From Pseudomonas paeninsulae (GTDB taxonomy: Bacteria > Pseudomonadota > Gammaproteobacteria > Pseudomonadales > Pseudomonadaceae), in contig NZ_CP141799.1 in the NCBI RefSeq assembly GCF_035621475.1, positions 1,042,501 to 1,106,500 of the forward strand: a stretch of 64,000 bases of DNA, in the 5' to 3' direction. This document shows positions 29,818 through 40,327 of this stretch, one piece after another. A program made the translations under genes and the position numbers. The first letter of the stretch is position 1, and the number at the start of each line of letters is the position of its first letter. Under the pieces are notes generated by a model. The model had not been told where the DNA came from and did no database searches. It was given only the letters and a program-made list of their open reading frames with translations.

Positions 29818-31547
29818 CAAAACGTCTCTGATCCGGTCAGGCGCAGCAGGGTGCTGCGCAATAAAATACTGTCAGGTTGTTGCTTGAGGGCGTTGGCCCA
29901 GACTTTGCGCGCCTCACGCTGCTTGCCTTGGGCCCAGAGCACTTCCCCCAGGTGGGCGGCAACTTCGTGGTCGGGGAAGCGCGCCAGCGCTTGGCGCAGC
30001 AGGCGCTCGGCTTCGTCGAGGTTGCCCAGGCGATAGTTGACCCAGCCGAGGCTGTCGAGAATCGCCGGGTCTTGGGGGTTGAGGCGCAGGGCTTGTTCGA
30101 TCAGGCCCTTGGCTTCGTCGTAGCGCGTGGTGCGGTCGGCCAGGGTGTAGCCCAGCGCGTTGAGCGCCATGCTGTTGTCCGGTTCGCGCTCGAGAATGAA
30201 GCGCAAGTCCTGCTCCAGCAGATCCAGGTCGTCGCGTTTCTCGGCGAGCATGGCGCGGGTGTAGAGCAGGTTGAGGTCGTCGGGGAATTGCTCCAGCGCT
30301 TGCTGCACCACTTGCCAGGCTTGTTCGTGCTGTTCGTGACTGGCCAGGGCTTCCGATTCGATCAGATAGAGCTGGATGGCATAGTCGGGCTGTGCGCCGC
30401 GGGCTTGGCTCAGGCGTTGTGAGGCTTCTGCCGCGCGCTTGCTGTCGAGCAGCAGTTGTGCCTGGCGCGCCTGGGCCGGGAGGAAGTCATCGCCGGGACC
30501 GACCATAGCGTATTCGATCAAGGCGCTGGGCTTGTCGCCGAGGGCTTCGTAGGCGCGGGCCAGGTTGTAGTGGGCGGCATCGACATGGCTGTCACGTTCG
30601 ACCAGCTCTTCGAGGTAGACGATGGCCTCGCGCCAGGCTTCGGCTTCCAGGCAAACCAGGGCGAGCGAAAAACGCAGGTCGTCGTCCTGGGGGAATTGCT
30701 GCAGCAGTGAGGCGAACTCGCCTTTGGCGTCGTCCAGGCGATCCTGTTCGACCAATAACCGCGCATAGGTCAGGCGCAGGCGTTTGTCGTCGGGGTGCAG
30801 GCGGATGCCTTTTTGCAGCAGTGGCAGGGCTTCATCGCCACGTTTGAGGCTTTGCAGCAGCCGTGCGTGGAGCAGCAGTGGGGGGATTTCGTCCTGGTTG
30901 GCCGATTGTGCTTCGAGCAGCTCGAGGGCTTCCTGCGGGCGATCGTCCTGCTGCAGGAGCAAGGCTTTGCCGAATAGCAACTGGCCGTTGTCCGGGTACT
31001 TGCTCTGCAGGCGATCGAAGCTTTGCAGCAGGCCGGCGCGGGTGTCTGGATCGGTTTCGATGGCGGACAGGGCGAGGAAATCGAAGTGGGTGCTGCCTTT
31101 GCGTTGCAGCACCTGCTCCATGTAGACCATGGCTTCGTCATAGCGGCCGGCGCGGGCCAGCTGAATGGCGGCGGCGCGCTGGGCGTCGAGGCTGCCCGGG
31201 GCGTTTTTTGCCCAGATCAGTGCGGTATCCAGCGCCGCTTGCTCGGCGCCGAGGTACTCGGCAATCCGGAAACCGCGCTCGGCTACGCCAGCGTCCTGGG
31301 TCACCTGGGCCTGCTGCACGTAGTTGCCGATGGCGATATCGAAGCGATTGCGTTGCCCGGCCAGTTCGGCAGTAAGCAAGGCGAGCAGGGTTTCCTGGCT
31401 GAACGAGCTATAGGCTTCGGGCTTCGGCGCTTCTGCTACGGCAGAGGCTTCTTCCACTGGCGGTGTGCCGTCTGGTGCGGAGGCGGTAAATGTCTGGCAA
31501 CCGCTTAATAAAGCAAGGGCGGCCAGCAATGCGAATGATCTATTCAT
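29817..31547 (-). CDS. TPR-repeat lipoprotein upstream of lolB
   Basis: A 576-residue protein with a lipoprotein signal (LLSGC, Cys 17) and a body composed almost entirely of tetratricopeptide repeats. Clear examples are near residue 200-330 ([32 protein letters not shown]) and 455-540 ([37 protein letters not shown]). It is likely an outer- or inner-membrane-tethered scaffold. The same gene precedes lolB in P. aeruginosa (PA4667); its role is unknown to me. First gene of the TPR-lolB-ispE unit, divergent from hemA. Confidence 0.88.
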   Translation of the reverse strand: MNRSFALLAALALLSGCQTFTASAPDGTPPVEEASAVAEAPKPEAYSSFSQETLLALLTAELAGQRNRFDIAIGNYVQQAQVTQDAGVAERGFRIAEYLGAEQAALDTALIWAKNAPGSLDAQRAAAIQLARAGRYDEAMVYMEQVLQRKGSTHFDFLALSAIETDPDTRAGLLQSFDRLQSKYPDNGQLLFGKALLLQQDDRPQEALELLEAQSANQDEIPPLLLHARLLQSLKRGDEALPLLQKGIRLHPDDKRLRLTYARLLVEQDRLDDAKGEFASLLQQFPQDDDLRFSLALVCLEAEAWREAIVYLEELVERDSHVDAAHYNLARAYEALGDKPSALIEYAMVGPGDDFLPAQARQAQLLLDSKRAAEASQRLSQARGAQPDYAIQLYLIESEALASHEQHEQAWQVVQQALEQFPDDLNLLYTRAMLAEKRDDLDLLEQDLRFILEREPDNSMALNALGYTLADRTTRYDEAKGLIEQALRLNPQDPAILDSLGWVNYRLGNLDEAERLLRQALARFPDHEVAAHLGEVLWAQGKQREARKVWANALKQQPDSILLRSTLLRLTGSETF

Positions 31548-31721
31548 AGGGAGAATGGCGACTTACCTGCGGTCGGGTCATCATGACACAAGCCGTAGGG
31601 CAAGCCCATGGGGCGAGGTTCGATAGCTGATTGGTGCCTTATAAGACAATATTCGGCGGTGGTTGTTCTCACTCGGTCGAAGTAGGACAATTGCGCGCTA
31701 TCTTCCAGTCAGCGACTTTGC

Positions 31722-33002
31722 ATGGCCTTTATTGCCCTCGGTATCAACCATAAAACCGCTTCGGTGGCCGTACGCGAACGCGTGGCTTTTCCCCCCGAGC
31801 AGTTGGTCGAGGCTCTGCAGCAGCTCTGCCGATGCACGGCCAGTCGTGAGGCGGCGATTCTGTCGACCTGCAACCGCAGCGAGCTATACCTCGAACAGGA
31901 TGCGCTGACCGTCGACGGGGTGCTGGTCTGGCTGGCCGAATACCACAAGCTCAGCCTCGACGAACTGCGTGCCTGCGCCTATGTGCTCGAGGACGATGCC
32001 GCGGTGCGCCACATGATGCGTGTGGCTTCGGGGCTGGACTCGATGGTGCTGGGCGAGCCGCAGATTCTCGGCCAGATGAAGTCCGCCTATGCCGTGGCCC
32101 GCGAGGCTGGCACCGTCGGGCCGCTGCTCGGGCGCTTGTTTCAGGCCACCTTCAGCACCGCCAAGACCGTGCGCACCGATACCGCGATCGGCGAGAACCC
32201 GGTGTCGGTGGCCTTTGCCGCGGTGAGTCTGGCCAAGCAGATCTTCAGCGACCTGCACCGCAGCCAGGCACTGCTGATCGGTGCCGGTGAGACCATCAGC
32301 CTGGTGGCGCGGCACCTGCACGAACAGGGGGTCAAGCGCATCGTCGTGGCCAACCGCACCCTGGAGCGCGCCAGCAGCCTGGCCGAGCAGTTCGGTGCGC
32401 ATGCGGTGCTGCTCTCGGACATTCCTCAGGAGTTGGTGCACAGCGACATCGTCATCAGCTCGACGGCCAGCCAGTTGCCGATTCTCGGCAAGGGCGCGGT
32501 GGAGAGTGCGCTGAAGCTGCGCCGGCACAAGCCGATCTTCATGGTCGATATCGCCGTGCCGCGCGATATCGAGGCCGAGGTCGGCGAGCTCGACGATGTC
32601 TACCTGTATACCGTCGACGACCTGCATGAGGTGATCGCGGAGAATCTGAAGAGCCGCCAGGGTGCGGCGCAGGCGGCCGAAGAACTGGTGGCCGTGGGCG
32701 CCGAGACGTTCATGCTGCGCCTGCGCGAACTGGCCGCGGTGGATGTGCTCAAGGCCTATCGCCAGCAAGGCGAGCGCATGCGTGACGAAGAACTGGCCAA
32801 GGCCCTGCGCCTGCTCAGTAACGGCGGTGCGGCCGAGGATGTGCTGGTGCAACTGGCACGCGGACTGACCAACAAGCTGTTGCATGCGCCCAGCGTGCAA
32901 CTGAAAAAACTTTCTGCCGACGGCCGCGTCGATGCGCTCGGTGTGGCCCAAGAACTCTTTGCCCTCGATGAGGGCGCGCCGTCCAACAAAGGCTTGCAAT
33001 GA
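31722..33002 (+). CDS. hemA: Glutamyl-tRNA reductase
   Basis: The first enzyme of the C5 tetrapyrrole pathway, reducing glutamyl-tRNA to glutamate-1-semialdehyde. At 426 residues it has the catalytic C50 in [10 protein letters not shown], the NADPH Rossmann motif [16 protein letters not shown] and the C-terminal dimerisation helix. Its stop overlaps the prfA start (ATGA). Promoter lies in the 174-base gap shared with the TPR gene. It feeds the same pathway as hemH further along the window. Confidence 0.97.
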   Translation: MAFIALGINHKTASVAVRERVAFPPEQLVEALQQLCRCTASREAAILSTCNRSELYLEQDALTVDGVLVWLAEYHKLSLDELRACAYVLEDDAAVRHMMRVASGLDSMVLGEPQILGQMKSAYAVAREAGTVGPLLGRLFQATFSTAKTVRTDTAIGENPVSVAFAAVSLAKQIFSDLHRSQALLIGAGETISLVARHLHEQGVKRIVVANRTLERASSLAEQFGAHAVLLSDIPQELVHSDIVISSTASQLPILGKGAVESALKLRRHKPIFMVDIAVPRDIEAEVGELDDVYLYTVDDLHEVIAENLKSRQGAAQAAEELVAVGAETFMLRLRELAAVDVLKAYRQQGERMRDEELAKALRLLSNGGAAEDVLVQLARGLTNKLLHAPSVQLKKLSADGRVDALGVAQELFALDEGAPSNKGLQ

Positions 33003-34081
33003 AAGCGTCCCTGATCAACAAACTCGACATGCTGCAGGATCGCTTCGAAGAGCTGACCGCGCTGCTTGGCGATGCCGAGGTGATCGGCAATCAGAACCAG
33101 TTCCGGGCTTACTCCCGCGAATATGCCGAGATCGAGCCGGTTAATAGCGCGTTTCGGGCGTTTCGCAAAGTGCAGGCCGATCTCGAGGGTGCCCAGGCTC
33201 TACTCAAGGACAGCGACCCGGACATGCGGGAAATGGCCGAGGAAGAAGCCAGCGAGGCTAAAGAAAAGCTGATCGAGCTGGAAGACAACCTGCAGCGCAT
33301 GCTGTTGCCGAAAGACCCCAGCGACGGCCGCAACGTCTTTCTCGAAGTGCGCGCCGGCACCGGCGGCGACGAGGCGGCGATCTTCTCCGGCGACCTGTTC
33401 CGCATGTATTCGCGCTATGCCGAACGGCGTGGCTGGCGGGTCGAGATTCTCTCGGCCAGCGAAGGTGAGCACGGCGGCTACAAGGAAGTGATCGCCCGGG
33501 TCGAAGGCGACAATGTCTACGGAAAGCTCAAGTTCGAGTCCGGCGCCCACCGCGTACAACGGGTCCCGGAAACCGAATCCCAGGGCCGCATCCACACCTC
33601 GGCGTGCACCGTGGCGGTGTTGCCCGAGCCGGATGAACAGGCCGCCATCGACATCAATCCGGCCGATTTGCGCATCGACACCTACCGCTCCTCCGGTGCC
33701 GGTGGTCAGCACGTCAATACCACCGACTCGGCGATCCGCATCACCCACATTCCCAGCGGCACGGTGGTCGAATGCCAGGAAGAGCGTTCCCAGCACAAGA
33801 ACCGTGCGCGGGCCATGGCCTGGTTGTCGGCCAAGTTGAAGGACCAGCAGGAAGCGGCCGCGCACAAGGAAATTTCCGACACGCGCAAATTACTGGTGGG
33901 CTCCGGTGACCGTTCCGAGCGGATTCGTACCTACAACTTCCCCCAGGGCCGGGTCACCGACCACCGCATCAGCCTGACCCTGTATTCGCTCAATGAAGTG
34001 ATGGCCGGTGGCGTCGACGCGGTGATCGAGCCGCTGCTCGCCGAATACCAGGCCGACCAGTTGGCTGCATTGGGCGATTGA
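32999..34081 (+). CDS. prfA: Peptide chain release factor 1
   Basis: This 360-residue class I release factor reads UAA and UAG. The codon-recognition motif is PET ([10 protein letters not shown]) near residue 188 and the GGQ motif lies in [10 protein letters not shown] near 235. Overlap with hemA and proximity to prmC, whose product methylates the GGQ glutamine, make functional sense. Confidence 0.97.
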   Translation: MKASLINKLDMLQDRFEELTALLGDAEVIGNQNQFRAYSREYAEIEPVNSAFRAFRKVQADLEGAQALLKDSDPDMREMAEEEASEAKEKLIELEDNLQRMLLPKDPSDGRNVFLEVRAGTGGDEAAIFSGDLFRMYSRYAERRGWRVEILSASEGEHGGYKEVIARVEGDNVYGKLKFESGAHRVQRVPETESQGRIHTSACTVAVLPEPDEQAAIDINPADLRIDTYRSSGAGGQHVNTTDSAIRITHIPSGTVVECQEERSQHKNRARAMAWLSAKLKDQQEAAAHKEISDTRKLLVGSGDRSERIRTYNFPQGRVTDHRISLTLYSLNEVMAGGVDAVIEPLLAEYQADQLAALGD

Positions 34082-34105
34082 TCTGCTGCGGTTAACCGAT
34101 ACCTT

Positions 34106-34181
34106 GTAGGGTGGAAACCCGCAAAGTGGTTTTCCACCAAGGTGTCGCTGGTGGACAACGCTGCGCGGTTGTCCACCCTAC
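34106..34181. repeat. GTAGGGTGGAAA...TCCACCCTAC intergenic palindromic repeat
   Basis: The ends GTAGGGTGGA and TCCACCCTAC are exact inverted repeats; internal arms (GTGGTTTTCCACC, GTGGACAACGC/GCGGTTGTCCAC) form further hairpins. It fills the short prfA-prmC gap. Related copies occur at 37641 and, degenerate, at 9540. Confidence 0.7.
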
Positions 34182-34203
34182 GAATCTCCACCAGACGACT
34201 GTC

Positions 34204-35037
34204 ATGGCCACCATCGAATCCCTGCTCAACAATGCCGAACTGCCCGACTCGCCAACGCCGCGACTGGACGCCGAGCTGTTGCTCGCCCATGCCCTGGGCA
34301 AGTCGCGCAGCTACCTGCACACCTGGCCCGAGCGTGAAGTCGACACCGAGCAAGGCGCACGGTTTGCCGCCGACCTGCAGCGGCGCCAGGCCGGCGAGCC
34401 GGTGGCGCATATTCTCGGCCGCCAGGGTTTCTGGAGCCTGGAACTGGACGTCGCGGCGCACACCCTGATTCCCCGTCCGGACACCGAGTTGCTGGTGGAG
34501 ACCGCGTTACAGCTGATTCCGGCCACTCCCGCGGCGGTACTCGACCTGGGCACCGGCACCGGCGCGATTGCCCTGGCCCTGGCCAGTGAACGGCCGGCCT
34601 GGCAGGCGAGCGGGGTCGACCGGGTGCCGCAGGCGGTGGCCCTGGCCGAGCGCAACCGCGCGCGGCTCAAGTTGGCCAATGCACGCTTCAGCGAGAGTCA
34701 CTGGTTTACCGCTCTGGCCGGCCAGCGTTATCAGTTGATCGTCAGCAACCCGCCGTATATCGCCGCCGATGACCAGCATCTGGGCGAGGGCGATCTGCGC
34801 TTCGAGCCAAGCAGTGCGCTGGTGGCCGGGGTCGATGGGCTGGATGATATCCGCCTGATCATCGAACAGGCGCCGGACTATCTCGAACCCAGCGGCTGGC
34901 TGTTGCTGGAACACGGCTTCGACCAGGCCGCCGCGGTGCGCGGGCTGCTGGCTGCGCGCGGTTTCAGCGCGGTGGAGAGCCGGCGTGACCTGGGTGGCCA
35001 TGAACGTATCAGCCTCGGACGTTACGACCATGAGTGA
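34204..35037 (+). CDS. prmC: Release factor glutamine methyltransferase
   Basis: This SAM-dependent methyltransferase modifies the GGQ glutamine of RF1 and RF2. It is 277 residues with an N-terminal helical domain, SAM loop VLDLGTGTGAIALALA and catalytic NPPY (VSNPPYIAADD). ATG at 34204 gives the family N-terminus; the longer frame runs into the upstream repeat. It overlaps moeB by eight bases. Confidence 0.96.
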   Translation: MATIESLLNNAELPDSPTPRLDAELLLAHALGKSRSYLHTWPEREVDTEQGARFAADLQRRQAGEPVAHILGRQGFWSLELDVAAHTLIPRPDTELLVETALQLIPATPAAVLDLGTGTGAIALALASERPAWQASGVDRVPQAVALAERNRARLKLANARFSESHWFTALAGQRYQLIVSNPPYIAADDQHLGEGDLRFEPSSALVAGVDGLDDIRLIIEQAPDYLEPSGWLLLEHGFDQAAAVRGLLAARGFSAVESRRDLGGHERISLGRYDHE

Positions 35038-35803
35038 GCAGAACATGCTGAACGATGACGAGCTGCTGCGTTACAGCCGGCAGATCCTAGTGCAACAGAT
35101 CGATATCGACGGTCAGTTGCGCCTCAAGCACAGCCGCGCGCTGATCGTCGGCCTGGGTGGGCTGGGCTCGCCGGTGGCGTTGTATCTGGCCGCAGCCGGG
35201 GTTGGCGAGTTGCACCTGGCGGATTTCGACACGGTCGACCTGACCAACCTGCAGCGCCAGATCGTCCATGACACCCAGAGCGTCGGCCAGAGCAAGGTCG
35301 ACTCGGCCTCGCGGCGCCTGCTGGCGATCAATCCACAGCTGCGCCTGCAGTGTCATCGGCAGGCGCTGGACGGCGATTCCCTGGCGGCAGCCGTCAATGC
35401 GGTGGATCTGGTGCTGGACTGTTCGGACAACTTCGCCACCCGCGTGGCGGTCAACGCCGCCTGTGTGGCAGCCAAGGTGCCGCTGGTCAGTGGCGCGGCG
35501 ATTCGCCTGGAAGGGCAGCTTTCGGTGTTCGATTCACGGCGTGCCGACAGCCCCTGTTATCACTGCCTGTACGGCCATGGCAGCGAAGCCGAGCTGACCT
35601 GCAGCGAGGCCGGCGTGGTCGGTCCGCTGGTGGGCTTGGTCGGCAGCTTGCAGGCCTTGGAAGCCCTGAAGTTACTGGCGCAGTTCGGTGAGCCGCTGGT
35701 CGGTCGTTTGCTTCTGATCGATGCGCTGGGCTCGCGCTTTCGTGAATTGCGGGTCAAACGTGATCCGGCCTGCAGCGTGTGTGGCGGTGCTGGCCGTGAG
35801 TAA
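35030..35803 (+). CDS. moeB: Molybdopterin-synthase adenylyltransferase (MoeB/HesA/ThiF family)
   Basis: The E1-like enzyme adenylates the C-terminus of the small molybdopterin synthase subunit. 257 residues; nucleotide loop [16 protein letters not shown], the Asn/Arg block [10 protein letters not shown], zinc pairs CYHC and CSVC, and the cysteine in [18 protein letters not shown] 35030 overlaps the prmC stop. The family also includes ThiF-like activity, but the prmC-moeB-murI order matches Pseudomonas moeB. Confidence 0.92.
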   Translation: MSEQNMLNDDELLRYSRQILVQQIDIDGQLRLKHSRALIVGLGGLGSPVALYLAAAGVGELHLADFDTVDLTNLQRQIVHDTQSVGQSKVDSASRRLLAINPQLRLQCHRQALDGDSLAAAVNAVDLVLDCSDNFATRVAVNAACVAAKVPLVSGAAIRLEGQLSVFDSRRADSPCYHCLYGHGSEAELTCSEAGVVGPLVGLVGSLQALEALKLLAQFGEPLVGRLLLIDALGSRFRELRVKRDPACSVCGGAGRE

Positions 35804-36584
35804 TAACGCGCCAATCGGCGTATTCGATTCCGGCGTTGGTGGCCTGTCGGTGCTGGGCGAGATTCGTGCATTGCTGCCCAATGAGTCGCTGCTGTATGTG
35901 GCCGACAGCGGCCATGTGCCCTATGGCGAAAAAAGCCCGGAATTCATCCGCCAGCGCTGCCGGCTGCTGGCCGCCTTTCTTCTCAAGCAAGGCGCCAAGG
36001 CACTGGTGCTGGCCTGCAACACCGCAACCGCGGCCGGTGTTGCCGACTTGCGCGAGCTGTACCCGCAGTTGCCGATCGTCGGCATGGAGCCAGCGGTCAA
36101 GCCGGCCGCCGCCGCGACCCGCTCGGGGGTGGTCGGTGTGCTGGCCACCACCGGTACCTTGAGGAGCGCCAAATTCGCCGCCTTGCTCGACCGCTTCGCC
36201 AGCGATGTGCGGGTGATTACCCAGCCTTGTCCAGGCCTGGTCGAGCGGATCGAGGCCGGCGAACTGGATGGCGCGCAGACCCGCGACATGCTGCGCGGCT
36301 GGGTGCAGCCACTGCTGGACGAGGGCTGCGACACGCTGATCCTCGGCTGTACCCATTACCCCTTTATCAAACCGGTGTTGCGCGAGTTGCTGCCACCGTC
36401 AGTCAGCCTGATCGACACCGGTGCGGCGGTAGCGCGGCACCTGCAGCGCATGCTCGGCGAGCGCCAGTTGTTGGCCGGTGGGCCAGCGCAGGTGGCGCGC
36501 TTCTGGTCGAGCGCCGAGCCGCTAAGCATGCAGGCGGTATTACCCGGGTTATGGGGCGAGCCGGCGCAGGTTAGGGCGCTTTGA
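35796..36584 (+). CDS. murI: Glutamate racemase
   Basis: Supplies D-glutamate for peptidoglycan. 262 residues from GTG 35796, which overlaps the moeB stop by eight bases. Both catalytic cysteines are seen, in [13 protein letters not shown] and [10 protein letters not shown], with the phosphate-like DSGVGGLSV loop at the N-terminus. Confidence 0.95.
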   Translation: MSNNAPIGVFDSGVGGLSVLGEIRALLPNESLLYVADSGHVPYGEKSPEFIRQRCRLLAAFLLKQGAKALVLACNTATAAGVADLRELYPQLPIVGMEPAVKPAAAATRSGVVGVLATTGTLRSAKFAALLDRFASDVRVITQPCPGLVERIEAGELDGAQTRDMLRGWVQPLLDEGCDTLILGCTHYPFIKPVLRELLPPSVSLIDTGAAVARHLQRMLGERQLLAGGPAQVARFWSSAEPLSMQAVLPGLWGEPAQVRAL

Positions 36585-36698
36585 CTGCGCCAAGACGGCA
36601 CGTTTATGCATTGTCAGCCTTTCACTAAGAGCAAATATTTCTATACTCCCAGCAGCGAAGGGTGGAACTCCCTCCACCGGGTGAAAAAGGATACTCCC

Positions 36699-37214
36699 AT
36701 GAATACGCTGTTTTCTGCGGCTGCGTTGGTGGCCTTGACTCTAGGTTCGGTTAGCGCTGCGCACGCGGCCGATGTGACTTTCGCCGTGGGCAGCACCGAC
36801 GAGTCGACCATGGTTTATCGGGTCGGTGCTCAATTCGATTTCAACCGCCGCTGGATGGACAGCGCTACCGGCCACCTGGGCGGGTACTGGGATGCCGGTT
36901 ATACCTTCTGGGAAGGCGATGAGTCGGCGAGCAACCACAGCCTGTCGTTCAGTCCGGTGTTCGTCTACGAGTTTGCCGGAGACAACGTGCGGCCCTATAT
37001 CGAGGCCGGCGTCGGCGTAGCCTTCTTCTCCCACACCGAACTGGAGGGCAGCAACCTGGGCTCGTCCTTCCAGTTCGAGGATCGCCTCGGCGTCGGTCTG
37101 CGCTTCGCCGATCAGGAAGTCGGCCTGCGCGCGCTGCACTACTCCAACGCCGGGCTGAAGGAGCCGAACAATGGCATCGAGGCCTATACCGTGCATTACC
37201 GTTTGAGTTTCTAG
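36699..37214 (+). CDS. pagL: Lipid A 3-O-deacylase PagL
   Basis: This outer-membrane beta-barrel enzyme removes the 3-O acyl chain from lipid A. The 171-residue precursor has a signal peptide cleaved after AHA (residue 23). The catalytic triad is H147, S149 and E161 within HYSNAG...NNGIEAY, with the same 2- and 12-residue spacing as P. aeruginosa PagL (H126, S128, E140 of the mature protein). ATG 36699 has AAAAAGGAT upstream. It ends in the terminal aromatic Phe required for barrel insertion. It follows murI, as in PAO1. Confidence 0.94.
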   Translation: MNTLFSAAALVALTLGSVSAAHAADVTFAVGSTDESTMVYRVGAQFDFNRRWMDSATGHLGGYWDAGYTFWEGDESASNHSLSFSPVFVYEFAGDNVRPYIEAGVGVAFFSHTELEGSNLGSSFQFEDRLGVGLRFADQEVGLRALHYSNAGLKEPNNGIEAYTVHYRLSF

Positions 37215-37225
37215 CGCGCGGCATA

Positions 37226-37256
37226 CAAAAAAATCGGCCCGCTGGCCGATTTTTTG
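37226..37256. terminator. Bidirectional terminator between pagL and the YkgJ-like gene
   Basis: AAAAAATCGGCC / GGCCGATTTTTT with loop CGCT forms a hairpin with A and T tracts on both sides, serving the convergent genes. Confidence 0.88.
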
Positions 37257-37275
37257 TTTCTGTATTAAACCCGCT

Positions 37276-37611
37276 TCAGCGATAGATGCTGGTCATGCCG
37301 CGGCGCTCGTCGAGGCACTCGGGGGAGGCGGTCTCGAATTCGCGGCAGATCAGCGGGCGTACTTCATAGATGGTACAGCGCATGGTGTCGCGATCCAGCG
37401 CCGCACACCAGCCGTCATCCAGGCGATGCATGACTTCGCCGCCCCAGTCGTCGGTGGCGATAAAACGCGGCGGCACGCCGGTGTCAGTGATCAGCAGCAC
37501 TTCCAGCTGGCAGCAGCAGGCGGCGCAGTTGGAGCAACTGACGGCGGCTTCGCTGGGCAACTGGGTGAGGGGGATCTGGTGGCTTTCGGTCATGGCTGCA
37601 GTGTACGCCAT
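37276..37611 (-). CDS. YkgJ-family cysteine cluster protein
   Basis: 111 residues with the zinc- or iron-chelating cysteine pattern of the YkgJ/UPF0153 family: CSNCAACCCQ near residues 26-35, then C68, C79 (MRCTIYEVRPLICREF) and C97. Start at ATG 37611 has GGGAGG; an internal ATG six codons later is possible. Function of the family is not established. Monocistronic, just after the bidirectional terminator. Confidence 0.85.
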   Translation of the reverse strand: MAYTAAMTESHQIPLTQLPSEAAVSCSNCAACCCQLEVLLITDTGVPPRFIATDDWGGEVMHRLDDGWCAALDRDTMRCTIYEVRPLICREFETASPECLDERRGMTSIYR

Positions 37612-37640
37612 GTCTGCCTCCCGGTTGTTCGGCTGTCGAC

Positions 37641-37734
37641 GTAGGGTGAATCGCGCTCTTGTTCCCGCGCGATGCACCAAGCGGTTCTTGCCGGGTTGCC
37701 GTTGGTGGAAAACGCGGCGCGGTTCCCACCCTAC
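37641..37734. repeat. GTAGGGTG...CACCCTAC intergenic palindromic repeat
   Basis: The ends GTAGGGTG / CCACCCTAC are inverted, and internal stretches repeat the GTGGAAAACGCGGCGCGGTTCCCACC theme seen at 34106. Its right end supplies the TAG stop of the DUF2878 gene on the minus strand. Confidence 0.65.
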
Positions 37735-38258
37735 CTCGATTGGCGCGCGCGGACGCTGTGCTCATATTGGCTGCGGTAGAGTCTGGCGAATCCATGCAGC
37801 ACGGGCAGCACCAGCGCCCAGATCGCCGCGAGCAACAGCAGGGTTTGCCAGGTGCCGTACGGCATGCCGACGCCGGCAAGCTGGGCGCCAGCGTAATAGG
37901 ACAGCGGGCCGGCGCAGGCGCCGAGCAGGCTGGCGCGCCACCAGGGCCGGGCCGTCCAGGCCAGGCAATGGTTGAGCGTGGTCGCCAGCAGCAGCCAGAG
38001 CAGGGCCAGCCACAGCGGGATCAGGTTGCGCGGCTCGCCGAAGTCGAACAGCCCGAGGTTTAGCAAGAAGCTATCCAGGGCGCTGCCGGCGAGAAACACG
38101 CTGAGCAGCAGTTTGCCCTCGGCGGCCCAACTGCTGACCCAGAGCAGATGCACCGCCAATGCCACCCCGGCTAGCAGCAGCCACGGGCTGTCGCCGCCGA
38201 ATACGCAGGCGAACCAGCCGAGCTGAAAGAGGAGGGCGTTGGCGATCAGTTTAGGCAT
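37731..38258 (-). CDS. DUF2878 membrane protein
   Basis: A 175-residue protein with about six hydrophobic segments (LIANALLFQLGWFACVF, WLLLAGVALAVHLLWV and others), matching DUF2878. In many proteobacteria this gene travels with the SDR, FAD oxidoreductase, DUF1365 and CFA-synthase genes, as it does here, where it is the last gene of the operon (8-base overlap with cfa). Role unknown; the context suggests membrane-lipid modification. The stop codon lies inside a palindromic repeat, so the native C-terminus may have been altered by that element. Confidence 0.8.
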   Translation of the reverse strand: MPKLIANALLFQLGWFACVFGGDSPWLLLAGVALAVHLLWVSSWAAEGKLLLSVFLAGSALDSFLLNLGLFDFGEPRNLIPLWLALLWLLLATTLNHCLAWTARPWWRASLLGACAGPLSYYAGAQLAGVGMPYGTWQTLLLLAAIWALVLPVLHGFARLYRSQYEHSVRARQSR

Positions 38259-39525
38259 CGAGTTTTCCTAGCAGGGGTTGCGGTTGCGCCGCTGGCTTGG
38301 CCAGCAGCAATTGCGCGGTGCCGATGGTGCGCTCGATGAAGCCGCCCTCGCAATAGCACAGGTAGAACTCCCAGAGCCGATAGAAATGTTCGTCGTAGCC
38401 GAGCTGCTCGAGCTTGTGTCGAGACTGGTGCAGGTTGGCGTGCCACAGGCGCAGGGTGCGCGCGTAATGCAGGCCGAAGTCTTCCATATGGTGCAGGTTC
38501 ATATCGGTCTTGGTGGTGATGATCTCGAGCATTTTCCGCACCGAGGGCAGCGCGCCGCCGGGGAAGATGTAGCGCTGGATGAAGTCGACACTGCGCTTCG
38601 CCTGCTCGTAACGCTGGTCGCGGATGGTGATGGCTTGCAGCAGCATCAGCCCGTCAGCTTTGAGCAGCTGCGCACACTGCTTGAAGTAGGTCGGCAGGAA
38701 GCGGTGGCCGACCGCTTCGATCATCTCGATCGACACCAGCTTGTCATACTGGCCGCTGAGGTCGCGGTAGTCCTCCAGCAGCAGGGTGATGCGCTCGCCC
38801 AGACCGAGTTCGGCGATCCGCCGCTGCGTGTAGGCGTACTGTTCCTGCGACAAGGTGGTGGTGGTCACCCGGCAGCCGTAATGAGTGGCGGCATGGATCG
38901 CCATGCTGCCCCAGCCCGTGCCGATTTCCAGCAGGTGGTCGCTGGGCTTGAGCGCGAGCTTCTGGCAGATGCGCTCAAGTTTGTTCAGCTGCGCCTGCTC
39001 CAGGCTGTCTTGCGGGCTGGCGAACATGGCGGCGGAGTACATCATGGTCGGGTCGAGCAATTGCTCGAACAACTCGTTGCCGAGGTCATAGTGGGCGGCG
39101 ATATTCTGGCGCGAGCCCTTGCGGGTATTGCGGTTCAGCCAGTGCAGGCTCTGCACGAAGGGCCGGCCGAACTGGGCCAGGCCACGCTCCATTGCGTCCA
39201 GCAGATCCAGGTTGCTGACGAACACGCGGATCACCGCGGTGAGGTCGGGGGAACTCCAATAGCCGTGGATATAGGCCTCGCCCGCGCCGATCGAGCCGTT
39301 GCCGGCGACCAGCCCCCAGAGCGCACCATCCATCACTCTGATTTCGGCGCGCAGGCTGGCGTCGGCATCGCCGAACTCCAGATAGTCATCGCCGTCGATG
39401 AGCCGCAGGTGGCCGTGGCGCAACTGACCCAGTTGGCGCAGTACGGCGCGGCGCAGCAGGTTGGCGCCAATGCCGCTGCCGGCACGCACCGAGGTTTTCG
39501 CGGATGACAGGCTAGAGCTTTTCAT
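38251..39525 (-). CDS. cfa: Cyclopropane-fatty-acyl-phospholipid synthase-like methyltransferase
   Basis: A 424-residue SAM-dependent lipid methyltransferase. SAM loop LLEIGTGWGSMAIHAATHYG, the VSIEMIEAVGH block and C-terminal LCYCEGGFIERTIGTAQ are the CFA-synthase signatures. CFA enzymes methylenate unsaturated phospholipid chains. In the gene set photolyase-SDR-FAD oxidoreductase-DUF1365 a relative, UfaM, makes furan fatty acids instead, so the product could be a methylated or furan chain. ATG 39525 overlaps the DUF1365 stop by 14 bases; an in-frame upstream start at 39567 is less likely. Confidence 0.88.
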   Translation of the reverse strand: MKSSSLSSAKTSVRAGSGIGANLLRRAVLRQLGQLRHGHLRLIDGDDYLEFGDADASLRAEIRVMDGALWGLVAGNGSIGAGEAYIHGYWSSPDLTAVIRVFVSNLDLLDAMERGLAQFGRPFVQSLHWLNRNTRKGSRQNIAAHYDLGNELFEQLLDPTMMYSAAMFASPQDSLEQAQLNKLERICQKLALKPSDHLLEIGTGWGSMAIHAATHYGCRVTTTTLSQEQYAYTQRRIAELGLGERITLLLEDYRDLSGQYDKLVSIEMIEAVGHRFLPTYFKQCAQLLKADGLMLLQAITIRDQRYEQAKRSVDFIQRYIFPGGALPSVRKMLEIITTKTDMNLHHMEDFGLHYARTLRLWHANLHQSRHKLEQLGYDEHFYRLWEFYLCYCEGGFIERTIGTAQLLLAKPAAQPQPLLGKLDA

Positions 39526-40327
39526 GGGGCACATCCTTGGATACTGGGCGAGCGACACGGCATTCACCTTGCGCGACTCGATGACTGAATAAGGGCAGGC
39601 GCTTGAGTAGCAGGCGCAGGGCTTGCCAGTAGATGGCCGCGACGGTCTTGCCGGTCATCCAGGGAAAACTGCGCAGGTAGGCATGCAGGCTGGCGCGGTC
39701 GAGCTCGCTGCGCTGCAGGCTGAGGCTGGCGTCGAACAGCTTGGTGGCGCCCTGGTCGGCGGTCGTCCAATCGGCCATGTGGATACCCAGGCGTTCGCCA
39801 GGCGGACTGAAGGCCATGCGGTATTCCAGCTCGCGCGGCAGAAAGGGCGAGACATGCATGGCCTTGGCCACGGCGAAGTGTTGATGGCCTGCGCCGTCTG
39901 CCGGCAGTACATAGTGGTAACGCTCGCGCCACGGGGTATTGCTCACCTCGCAGAGGATCGCGGTCAGGCGGCCGTCGGCGTCATGGCAGTAGAAGAAACT
40001 CGCCGGATTGAAGGCCAGCCCCCAACTGCGCGGCTGGGTCAGCAGGCAGATAGAGCCTTGCGGCGTGTGGCCGAGGGCGGCGCCGACCCGCTGGCGCACG
40101 GCATCGCTCAGGCTGACCCCGGCGCGGGTAAATTGCGGCAGGTAGTCCGTCTCGCGAAAGGCAAAGGGCGCCCAGCGGCCATTGCCGGCCAGGGGCGAGA
40201 GGTCGAACAGTTGCTGCTGCTCGTCCAGGTCCAGATAGAGCAGGCCCATGCGGTAGCGGAAAGCGTGCGTTTTGGGGGCGAAGCGCCGGTGCTGCACCCA
40301 GCCGCTGTACAGGGCGCTGTTCATCAC
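39512..40327 (-). CDS. DUF1365 protein
   Basis: 271 residues, N-terminus SALYSGWVQHRRFAPKTHAF and the block LTQPRSWGLAFNPASFFYCHD mark DUF1365. Function is not known; the family is nearly always next to the FAD oxidoreductase and CFA-like methyltransferase found here, suggesting a shared lipid substrate. Overlaps the upstream gene by four bases. Confidence 0.87.
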   Translation of the reverse strand: MMNSALYSGWVQHRRFAPKTHAFRYRMGLLYLDLDEQQQLFDLSPLAGNGRWAPFAFRETDYLPQFTRAGVSLSDAVRQRVGAALGHTPQGSICLLTQPRSWGLAFNPASFFYCHDADGRLTAILCEVSNTPWRERYHYVLPADGAGHQHFAVAKAMHVSPFLPRELEYRMAFSPPGERLGIHMADWTTADQGATKLFDASLSLQRSELDRASLHAYLRSFPWMTGKTVAAIYWQALRLLLKRLPLFSHRVAQGECRVARPVSKDVPHEKL

